From Gnetum montanum (lineage: Eukaryota > Streptophyta > Gnetopsida > Gnetales > Gnetaceae), in assembly GCA_015680685.1 (NCBI GenBank), contig MNCI01009404.1, positions 358,951 to 422,950 on the forward strand: a stretch of DNA of 64,000 nt, read 5' to 3'. The notes under the pieces are model-generated. The model had not been told where the DNA came from and made no database searches. It saw only the letters and a list, made by a program, of their open reading frames with translations. The translations under genes were made by a program, and so were the position numbers. Positions 41,590 through 53,500 of this stretch are shown piece by piece; position 1 is the first letter of the stretch; every line of letters begins with the position of its first letter.

Positions 41590-44500
41590 GCCTAAGGTAT
41601 GTTTTAGGCTTTGTGTTTGGGAGATAGGAGCTTGGAGAATAGATTACTAGCCAACACCCTTTAGGACATTGCTCAAGTAATTCACACTTATTTGGTGAAT
41701 ATCTAGCATAGCAAGGAAACTCTCCCCCTCTCTATTCTAGTCCAAATAGTGATTGGTGTGGAAGAGAACCGAAAGCTGCTTGAACCATTCACCTAGGGCA
41801 AGCTAGAAGTGGTCATGGCATCCCTTAAAGCTACTAAGGCTCTAGGGCCTGATGGGTGGCCTATTGAATTCTTTAGGCAGTTTATTGATATATTAAGGAG
41901 GAATGTGCTGGATGCTTTCAACCTGATGCTCCCCTGGCAATAGGTTCATCGTGAGATTAGTTGTTCCATAGTTGTGTTTATCCCCAAGATGGTGAACCCC
42001 ATTGATCTCTCCCAATTAAGGTCCATTGGGGTTTGCAACACTTTGCTTTGGCTATTCACCAAGATGTTGGCGAGGAGGATGGCCCCATTGATGCCATCCT
42101 TGGTGGACGAGCATTAGGTTGGCTTTATTAAAGGACAATTTCTCCAAAAGGTCATAGTCCAAGATAATCTTTTGCCCATCCCTACCCATGGCCATGAAGG
42201 CCTAGAAGTCTCTCTTTTAGTGAACTTTGGTAATGTTAATTGCTGCTTCCACTCAGGTCCCAAATTTATTTGTTCATAAAGGTCAACATTGTAATTCTTG
42301 AACTATGCATTTGACCACATTTGAACCTGGACTATTCCATTTATTGGTCATAACCTTGTAATCTCTATTGGGATGTGGGATCAATAAGCACAGCCAAAGG
42401 GATTGACAAGAGGTTTCTGATAAAGCAAAATTCAAGAGGCTTGCTATGCATACGTCCCCAGATAGAGGAAAACCAAACTGGAATCTTGACTTCTCAATGC
42501 TTTGTGGCACGTTGCCTTGGTTTGGTTTCACCAATAATTAGATCATGGAACAATCAAGGCTAAATAGCACAAGAAGTGGTAGGTGTGATCTTGCACTCAC
42601 AAGGGAGACTTCGAAGTCAATCCCTATTGTGTAGACCAGTAGCAATGAAAGAAAGTGGCAGCAGATCTCTCGTGGGGTGTAGGATGTGCTCACATGCTCC
42701 ATGAGCTAATTGAATGGTTGACTGGGGATTTAGTGATGTTGCACTCTCATCCTTTCTCTCTCTCTCTCTCATTCATTATTCATTCTCCATCTCTTCCATT
42801 CCGCCCTTGTCCATGGTTGTGTGTGGCAAGAAGTCAATCAGGCAAAGTAGAGGATGAGATCTAGCCATCCAAGGTGATGGATCCATGTTTGATGCTAATG
42901 TCTCACAAGTTGTTGGGAAGCCACAGGTGTCTCATCAACAGATTTTACAAGGGCAAGAAAGGCAAGAGACTGCTATTGGGAGGATCCACTTGTGAATTCT
43001 CGATGAATTGGCATTGCAAGGGATAAAGCTAACGCTGATCTCCCAATGATGGTAGTGGTTGCATTGCATAATGCACTTGATTGGTCTTCCACTTGTGTGA
43101 GTATAGACTCTCCGTGCTTTAAACTTTGATCATGAAAAAATCTCTTAATTTCACTTTATTCATGCTTGTATTCCATTATTCTTGGTGCTCTAATCATTCT
43201 CCTATTTTTCTAATCCCTCTTTCCTAGCATTTGGTTCATGGAAATGCATAAATTAATCAATCAGCTCAATTCCCATGATGTTGGATGTCACCAATGGTAA
43301 GTTTGTAATGTTCTTGTTAGCATGCCCCTTTGACACTTGCTAGGTGAATTCATGGTGATTTGGGTGTGTTGTCAACCTTGCATGTGGCCCCAGCAGTGAA
43401 AGAAGGTCTTAGATGGCAAAGTTTTGGTGTTCTCCAAGTTTGGATTTTGGGAGGATGCGCTGATGCACCCCTTACATCAGCACAATGGCATCAACGCCCT
43501 TGCACTAGCATACCCCCTGCACTAGCAAACTAGGATAAATGGGGGGACCTCCCAAGCTCATTTCTACACTTTGCCTTTTGGCTTTTTCTTTCCTTTGTTC
43601 CCCTTTAGCCACAAACAAGCAAGACCCTGCCGAATTTTTACCTCACAAGTTGGATTAGTGATATTTTTACACACATTCTTCTTGGTCTTTCTTGTCCTTG
43701 GTGTTCTTCTTGTGGTTCAAGCCTAGTGTCTTGTAACTCAATCGTGGGTGAGAGGCACCAATCTAAATATGTATTTAATGCATTTGGTAGTTATTTAAAT
43801 GTTTCTATCTTATTTCTACTAGCCCATGCATGCCATGATTCTATAGTTGTAATAATGTTTCTATAGTGTTTCTAAGGGTTATGCTTATCATTGTTTTTGC
43901 ACACAATTTTTGCCATGTTAGTATAATCACTAGGGGACTTAATTTTTAGCAATCTTCACAGCTCACCATGTTAGGACAATTGCGATCCAACCTCCATAGA
44001 CCAAGGAGGGCTGAGGTTGAACAATCTCATACCTCTGTTTGTAGACCCTTTCGTGAACCACCAGTTCCCAAGGAGGAGGAAGGAGAAGAGCTCAAATCTC
44101 CTGATCCAAAACCTGCTCCATAAACACCTCCACATAACACCTCCACATAGAAGCAAATCGAGAGGCAGGTAGTTGCATTCTTGATCTTCAAGTCAAGCAC
44201 TTGCACATCAACAAGTGGCTAAACAAGTGCTAGAGGAGCTGGCAGAATATGATGATGATGATGAAGCAGATGACGTCCAAGAGGGTGTGGATACACATGA
44301 CATCTAGTAGCAACTGATCCATAAAGAGAAAAATTACCATAAGTTCATTGAGCTTGGTCCTTCTAAGCTCAAGGAGTCATTGCAGTGAACAAGCGTCTAT
44401 GAGTATGTCACCCAATTCTTTGTATGGTACCAACATGAGGTAGAAGAGTTCTACAAGAACCTTGCAGCAGCTAGTGTCATGACCTTTGTTGGCAGGAATC

Positions 44501-47500
44501 CTGTGACTATTTCAACATGGGCAATATCCAGGGTCACAAGGTTTCCAAATGAACCAGCCAATAGATGATGGCCACAAACCCAAAAAACTAAGTCCAGGCT
44601 CAAGTCGAAAGTTCTACTTGAGGCCTTTGACATGGATAAAGCAGAGGTGAAGATGTCCAAACTTTCTCTGGTTCATAATGCTATGTGCAAAATCATCATA
44701 CACAATTTTTTATCCAATAAACAACCATCAAGTATCTCTACTTGGGGGGCTAAGATTATTGCAATGATGAAGGAGAAGTGTATCATCAACATTCCTTATT
44801 TTCTCTCCAAGACCTTGATCCAGAAGATTGAAGATGTCACCTAGGACAAGAGGGATATCTATGCCTTTTCAAGATTAATCAGAAAACTTTGTGAGTTGGC
44901 AAAGATAGCTAACCATGTGAGAAGGCATCCCACAATAGTGGGAATGGTGAACTAGAATAACGTAATGGTGGTGGCCCCAAGATGATATCCAAAGGTTGTT
45001 GGGGACATAGCTAATTCAAAGGATGAGATGCCTTCTATGGAGGTATCCTGCATCTATCCTTCAAACTAGCTCTGTCAGCACCAAACAAGGGCATCATCCA
45101 TGCCTCAAGCTTCCCTAGCGATTTTGTCTCCCAACCTCCTAGTTTCAGCATTAAGCAAAGCCAAGAACCTCTTCCTAGCGGTAGTTTTTGACCCATTATA
45201 CATGTTGAAGGTGATGGGCAAGCTACCATAATTCATGTTGAGGGTTCCCAAGACCTTGGTAGCAATTTCTTGAACATGGCAGAAGCCATCTTGGGTGGTG
45301 AAGCTATAAGGGAGGATTTCTTCCAATTTCCTTCTCCCTTGTTGGATGATCCACCCATAGTCCATTATGATGCCTCTATTTAGTCACAAACCCATGTTTC
45401 TTCACAAAGTGTTCCCCCTTCACACCGATTGAGGCGCAACATGCACAACATCTAGCATGTGGCAAAAGTTCTCCAGCTGTCCACTAATCAACCTAGGACT
45501 AGCTACTGGATGAAAGAAGAGCATAGAATTGACCCAAGCACCAAGCTATTGTTAAGGAACATTGACCGTATGGTGGAGATTGAACTGATCAAGGTACAAG
45601 CCAATTTGGAAACTACATATGCTAATAGAATTTTTTATCTAAGGGAGCTATGAAGAAGTCAGGCCAAGGTAGGATAGTTACATGAACTAAAACACATTAC
45701 ACCGTTGGTACCAACACCTTCCACAATCACTTCGGAAGTGCGAATTGAACACCTACAAGCTTAATTATTTTAAGTGCGCCAGGTTGGCAAAGAACCTGTC
45801 TTCATAAAAGATAGCTTAGAATGACAAATTAGAATGCTAAAGCATTAATCCCAAGATTAGGAAAGGATAAGCCAAGAAAAAGAAAAACAAATACACTTCT
45901 TTTCCCAACCAATACAAAGGTCGGAAGATGAGAGTCAAATCATGGCCTAATTTTGGAACAAATACCTTTGTACAAATAAATAGTGTTGGAACTCATGACA
46001 AGAACTGGCAAAAAAGACTACTAGGGAAACTGATGAGCTCAAGAAGATTCATTTGATCGAGCAGGCAACCTAGGATGTCAAGGTGCGTAGGTTGCACAAA
46101 CTTGTAGCTCCACTCAATGAACAAGTAACTAAGGAGAGGCACTAGGTGAAAGAAAAATTCAACACCTTGCATGCCAAACTCCGACAAATAGTTGCAAGTA
46201 ACCCAACACTATAGGAGAAGATAGACCTATTGGAGAACATGTACATCCTCCACCGCGAAGCAATTGTCACAATCCTTGAGAGGAGAACAAGAAGGCAAAA
46301 GAGGATGCGCTGGCAGAATAAACGAGGTATATTTATGTGGTTTAGACTTCCACAAGCTAACCACACATAGAGCTAGAGGAGAAACTTCAACAAGCAACAG
46401 TCAAGTTAGGTGTGGCCTAAGACGAGCTCTTGCACATAAGGAGAAGTCATAAGCAATTCCACACGAATGCTAAGGAAAGGCATCAAGCACTTTTGCTAGA
46501 GCAGGGACCAATGCATAAACAAAATCGACAGCTTTGAGCAAAGGTAACAAACCTTGAGGCCCAATATCAAAGATTTCATATGTCTACACCTAACTCTTCA
46601 CACTTCTTTCCATATCAAGTAGGCACATCAAGGGGCTTCTTCTCTTAGCCACCACCCCTAGCACTTCTCAATGAGGTGGCTTGTATTGTATTATAGTCAT
46701 GGTCTATATATTTGTATGGTTGTATTCCTCCGTATTGATCATATTATGCATCTAGTCCCAATTTTGTGTCTTTAGTGTTAAAGCTATCGGACTAGCTTTA
46801 CTCAATCATGGAGGAATGATGAGTTGTCCAGTAACATTTTGTAAGTCAATTACAAGCCCTAGACTCGGGAAGTATATCACACCCTATGTTTGTGATTTTG
46901 CTTGTGCATGGTTGAGGTTTCTACCTCCCAGTTTGCATCCTAGTGTCCCATTTCACCCTTTCAGGTTTGGTACATGTTTTGGGCTTTCAAGAGTGTTTTC
47001 AACTTTGTTTGGGAACCCTACGAACCTTCCAACATGTTTCCTAGTGTTTCCACTTTCACCTAGACTTGGAAGCAAGGTGTGCTAGGAAGGAGATGCACTA
47101 ACTACCCTGCATCAATGCAAGGATGTTGACACACCCCTTGCAGGCCTAGTTTGACGCCTTTGCTCTCCTATCACCTTTGGTATAATTCCAAAATGCCTAA
47201 GCATTGCTGATAGACCTTTGTTGATGTCTGGCCATTAACAAACCTCCAACATTATGTTGCAAAAACTATAAATAGCCAATATAAGCTTTTACACAAAAGA
47301 ACTTCATTCATAACATTTCTATTTGGCTTTTGGCATCTGGTTTTGTGTGAAGAACTCTTCTTCCTTGGGTAAGTTGATTTCCTTCCTTGTCTTGTGTGTG
47401 TTTTGAGTTTGTCACTTTCACAAGTGTAGCTAGACTCTATCAAAGTGCTACCTTACTTATGTAGCTTGCGTAAGCTTATGGTTTTGCCTTGTTCTACTGT

Positions 47501-50500
47501 TGATGCCTTAAACACTTACTAAAAACATTAAACTTTTTTTTTTTTTGAGAAAATAGTCGGGATTATATTACTGAGAAAGAAAAACTATAGTACAGGACAT
47601 TACAAAATGTGGGCCATCAACAATGGCCCTCAATGGAGGGGAAAGAACCCCGAAGTCACAAAAAAATTCAGCACCTTACTAGTCATGTTATGACCAAGAA
47701 ATAGACCCAAAAAGAGATCCAGGGGGGACAACCCCCCATCAGGGGGGTGGGGGGCGAGCAGCACCCACGAACCGAGACCAACCCCCCCCCCCCCCTAGGG
47801 ATTCATTAGTAGCCGCCGGCAGGCGCAATGAGGGCACTCCAGCTCATGGAGAAGATCCAGGGTGTTACAATGGTCTTCGGTGTCCATGAAACTGGCTGCC
47901 TGCTGGATACCCTGCATGGCCAACTCCTGCCTGTTCTAATCCGTCGGCAAGGCACCCCCATCAAGATGAAAACGCGCCGAGGTTCAACGGATATGGCGCC
48001 TGAGCTCACCCCAGGAGCTCTCACAATTGATGCCAAGGATGAGGTATGGGCACCGCCCCCCTCTGAGCCATTGTCGGACATTGTGCTCGTGAGCCTGATC
48101 GAGCTACCGTTGCCATTGATCCTCCTCTTCCTGAAGTCGTTCCTGCTCCGCCTGCTCACGCTCCCTTTGGGCCGCGTCCTCCTAAGACAGTTCTTCTTGT
48201 ACCTAGGCCCGGATTTCGTCAATTAACCAAGCCCTGGTAGCCTCGGCCATGAGATCCTGTTGCCTCACCTGCTCCGGCTCCCGTTCAAAAAACTAGGCCT
48301 CCATGTCGGCCCGGGCCTGTGCAAGGGCTTCATGCCACTTGGCCTACCACTCACGCTGCTCAGCATTATGCGCCTCGTCCGCAGCCCTCCGCGTGGCCTG
48401 CCGCAGTTCTTCCAGCTAGTTCCTGTGGCCAAAGGTTTCCAGTGGGGGGGGAACTGGTCTGTCGAGGCGAGCGGGGGGCGCCGCTCCCGTTGGGTCCGCC
48501 AACCCAGCGTAAAGGTTAAAGCCCACAGGGACCAGCGGCTCCCTTGGCCAGGCAAGACCGTAGGGCCTGGTGGGCAGCAGCAGGGGGGTTATCCGGGGGG
48601 CCCCCTGCGGGGGGCAGAAGACGATGGGTGTTGCCCTCCCTCTACCCCCCGCCACAAAGCAAGAAGTAACCCAGAATGGTGGCCACGTTGCTTGAGCAAG
48701 AGGGTCTCCAGGAAAAAGCAGGGGAGGTTGACCTGGCAACCTAATTTCAAACAACACAAAAAAGCAAAATGTAGGCCTTGGAGCTTGGAACCGTTGCCAA
48801 ACTGGACAAAAAATCTGTCCACCAGATCTGCTGCCCGGGCCTAGAGACGGGGCAGAGAAGATCGAGGCACCTGTCAGCTCCTAGTCCATGGCACGGGCCC
48901 GTCAAAAAACAGTTCCACGTCCTACAGGCCGCGGGTAGACAATAGAATGACCTCACCGGTGATCTAGAGCCCCAAACAGCTGGCGATTGAGGATTCGGTG
49001 ACAAGAATCTTGCACCCTCGGAAAAAGGTCTGGTTGTCGGCCCAGTTGGAAAAGAAAGCGTCATCTGCTAAATCTGGGTTCCCGACCAACCGCTGCAGAG
49101 GGTCAGACTAGCCGCATTGTGTCACCATCTGCCAGAGTTCCTCGTCATCCTGAAAAGCAGTGCAGTCTAGCTCAAATGTTGGTGTGATTCCCATCGCCAC
49201 CTCGATTTCTTTCCATGCGTGGAGAGCTTGGAGAATCAGCCACGGGGGGCAGGGGGTGAGCCGTTCCTACAGAAAAACAATGTGATTTCTTGCTTTCCAT
49301 GCTACCCATAAAAGTAGCGTGGCCCAAGAATCGCCAATGAGGCACATCGGGGGGGTCACCGCCACCACACTCCACGTGGCACGCATGCACGCACAATCAT
49401 AAATGAAGTGCTGAACAGTAAACATTGAAAACAATAAAAATATTTATTTAACTCATGCTTTCTTAAGTTGTGACGATTTGTCCTTACCTAAGGAGGGCAC
49501 AACTATATGACATTGTGTTGGGCTATCGAGGTTGTAACTAAGAGCCATCTTTATTACATTTTGAATATGGTGTACCACTTGTTCCTAGAAGGGATTGCAA
49601 CACACACGTTGCACCTATACCCAAGAGGGATTACGATGCATGTGTATTTATATTGTCTTGTTTTTTATAAGTCTAAAATACATAAAAATTATAAAATATA
49701 AATATTATAAATATTTTTCTCTCTCACCATGGCAACATGGGTTTTCATTGTATCATATGTATTATAATCTCTTTTATATTTCTTGAATGCTACAATAATG
49801 TTCTTGACAATCCACTCATCATCTTCGAAGCTTGCAATTGAATCATGCTACAAATTTGTATGATAAATCCCATTGCTCGAAAACCAGTGGGACCCCTATC
49901 ATTAACACAAACCCCAATGTTGCAAAGTCCTAACTAGACTCAACCACTTCACATAATGTAGATGCTTCTAACTCTACATTGCATGCAGTCCTAATGCAAT
50001 TTGATGAGAAAGAGAGGCCCTACTACATTCATTGTGCTAGCCAAAGCATAGTGGAGCCATAGTTAAATTACACTAGCACTGAAAATGAGCTTTTGGCCAT
50101 CATTTTTGCACTCTAAAAATTCAAACATTATGTTATGGGGTGCAAGATCTTTATCCACACTGCTCATAGCACCATCTAGTTCCTCATGGATACACCAGAT
50201 GTTAGTCCAAGTATGATCCAATTGCTCTTTTGCATTAATTCAATCTACACATGATTGATTGCAAAGGAGTCGAGAACATGATGGTGGATCATCTATCTAG
50301 GTTGCAAATTGGAAACAAAGGGTAACGTGTGCTTGATGACTTTCCTAATGACCACATTTGCAAGGCCATCTTCAACAGCAAGAAGGGTCATGATTTCCCA
50401 TGGTATGTGGACATCCTTAATTACCTTGTGGCCTAGAAGACTCCTTCTTGGTGGGATGAATGAAAGATCCAACAATTCCAACACCAAGTGAGGCCTTACT

Positions 50501-53500
50501 TGGTTATCAAAGAGCATCTTTACAAAAGATGCCCTAATGATCTCATAAGGCAATGTGTTCCTGAAGAGAGTTAACAAAACATCTTGGCTCAGGCACACCA
50601 TATTGTGTGTGGTAGGCACTATATAGGAAACAGGACCATGACAAAGTTGCTACTCATGGCCTATTTTTGGACCACCATGTTTCGTGATGCTCAACACTTC
50701 ATACATTGCTATGACAAGTGCCAGTGTGAGCAAGATATGTCTTCACACATGGAGAGACCTCAACAATGGATCCAACCATTTGAACCCTTTGATGTGTGGG
50801 GGATTGACTTTGTCAATCCCATTTCTTCAACATCCAATGGCAAAACAACTGCTGTTAAAAACTATTCGAAATCCATCATAGCAAGCTTCCTTTGCAATAA
50901 TGTACTCCATAGGTTTGGTAGATGGGTGAGCTACAAATGTGATGATGATGCAAGAGTGCTAAATAGGTCCAAAGTGAAACACTGATTGATGGAATGCCCA
51001 CTCACCCATTTTTCCTCTATGCATCATCGATGAACTAGGCTCAAATTCAGCGGGGAGCTTGGACTCACGCCATGAGTTGTTGAAGCTATTGTCACTGGAA
51101 CCGTGGGCAAGTGGTGGGCCCATAGATTAGGTTGTGAGCTTCAAAATCTTGGACAAGTGCTTGGTCACCAGTAAGGAAAAGGATGTGTCATTGAGGGTCC
51201 TTGTAACTACTATGATGGATTTGATCGATGTGATTGAATCAAGCTACCCATGCCTATCATGCCTGATCAAATTGGTCAAAAGAGGTTCAAGATTCCCATG
51301 AACATGTGCATGTCATGTTGCAAGGGATGGATGTTCATGTTCATTTAAGTCAAAGACTCCAAGTGGTAATCCAACACTAAATCATTCGTGCAATTCTCAT
51401 GCACATCTCACAAGATCCTCTTCCTTTGGGAAATGATTTTCCCTAAGGAATAAAAGGAGAGAAAATGAAAAAAAAAATGGAAAAAAACAAAAAGAAGAAA
51501 GAAAAAAATAAAATATAAATTTTTGAAATCAATTAAAGAAGAAGAGGTAATGGGAAGAGCAATGCTATTCCAAGCTCTTTGGTCCATGCAAATTGGTATC
51601 TCTACCATCCCAAGCTGATCATATAATTGCTCAAACAAGGTCAAGATGAAGGGTTGAACCAATGCCCATGCAAAGTGTGTGAAGTCAATAGGGCATGCTT
51701 AGCCTATATTTAGCCTATTGCCAAAATCACTTGATTCTTATATGTAATGGTCCAAGACAATCCCTACCCATGGCAAGGAAGGCCTAGAAGTTAGCTCTAG
51801 TAAACATCAAGTATTGCTTCCATCCAAATCCTAACCAATTTATTCATAGGAATCAAGATCATAATCCTTGATCCAAACCATGACAATACCCATCATGAGG
51901 ATCTCTTCATCCTGGTCATGACAATGTAATCATCAATCTCTTCATCCTAGTCATGACAATGTAATCATCAAAGGGATTTGGATTAGTAAAACTCAACTAG
52001 AAAGATTGATGACAGGTTTCCAATAGAGCCAAATTCAGGGAACTTGCTATTCATACATGCATGAATGGAGAAAAACCAAATTGGAATCCTAACTTCTAGA
52101 TGTTCTATAGCATGTTGCCTTGGTTCGAGATGATATTGCCTTGGCATTATGAGCAAGTAAGCTCAAGCTTATCTCCCAAAGATGGTGGTGGTTGCATGGC
52201 ATAAAGCACTCGATTGCTCTTCCACTTGTGTGGTTTTAACTCTACAAGCTTCAAGGTTTGATCATGACAAACTCTTTCCACTTTACCTTACTTATGTCTA
52301 TTATTTGATTCTTTGGATATCCTAATCATCTCCCATCTCTCTTATCCCTCTTTCCTAGCCATTGGATCATGGGAAGGCATGAAATTAATAATATGATTCA
52401 ATTCCCATGAGCTCTGATGGCACCCAAGGTAAGATTTTAATGTTTGGTCTTCTTGCTCTTTTTGTGACTTGTTCAATTTGATCCTTGGCATTTCAATAAG
52501 TTCAATGTCTTGTTTGGTCCCACAAAAGATTGGCAAAGGTGAGAAAATGCATGATAATGAAAATTTTGGTGATTCAACCTTTTGTTTTTGTTTTTGTTTT
52601 TTATTTTTTTCTCTGAAGGGGGCGGAAGAGTGGGGCTGGGATGTTGACACCCCTACATCAGTAAACCTCCCTTTCGAATGCAGCCTCCCTAGCTTCCCAT
52701 TTGACCTCCCAAATTCGGTGTTCATCTATCCTTGCTTCGGCCACAGCTTCCTCCCTTTCCACCTCAACCTATGCTTGCGCAATAGTCAAATCCTTATGCA
52801 ACAACACATCATATGGTGCATCATCAGTTTGCCTAGGTTGCTTGGAGGCCATTAGGACCAAAACAATAGATCCTTCCAAGATCACCATCGATTGAGCAAT
52901 GGGCAGCCTCCTTCACCTCCTATAGACCATGTGAAAGGACATCGTGCTCATTGGGTCCATTTCTCTCATCTCCAGAATCGGGTGTGCTGCACGCCACAGA
53001 GCTAATATAAGCCTTGAGTGTCTCCCAAGCCTTCTTTGATGCAACAAAGCAAGGAAAATCCTAGGGATATTCACCAACTATCCCATTTTAGACACCTCAA
53101 GAACACAAAATGGATCCCCTAAAGTCTCAGTACATTTCCTACCTACAGGAAATACCTTTCAACAAGCTCTGCTACCAGCTACCACGACGACGACAAAGCG
53201 GACTTTGGGATCTGCCCACTGACCATCCTAGGGTACGATCCTGTGAAGAAATGTTGGGCTTCCCCAAGCCCACGCATCGTTGGGTCCACACTCTGCCCAA
53301 TCATCTGTACCCCCAAAACCCTACCTAGTGCCTCTTCAAACAACTCAATGTTAACCCCCCAAAAAGTCGTGGACTTACCATGTCAATTGGTGAAGAACTC
53401 ACCATCTGGTAGTGTGGGATCCCCCAACAAATGTAGCAAAAAGCTAGCCCAACCAATCTGCCACACCAGGTCCCATAAATCCTCATTCTCCTGAAAATGA

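Larger units (their letters stand above)
46817..49907 (+). mobile_element. LTR shared by gypsy copies X and Y, split by LINE copy 3
   Basis: Follows the purine tract ggaggaa and starts TGATGAGTTGTCC. TATA box at 47267-47274. It ends near cctatcattaaca at 49907. Without LINE copy 3 it is about 1.2 kb and aligns with the LTR at 56932-57968. Accessory ORF X lies to its left and gypsy pol to its right, so one LTR serves as 3' LTR of X and 5' LTR of the next unit. Confidence 0.72.

Noticed and set aside
47806-48844. Long ORFs on both strands (132, 138, 194 and 113 codons)
   Set aside because: They are products of high GC and few stops in LINE copy 3. The frame supported by alignment with the other LINE copies is another one, on the minus strand.
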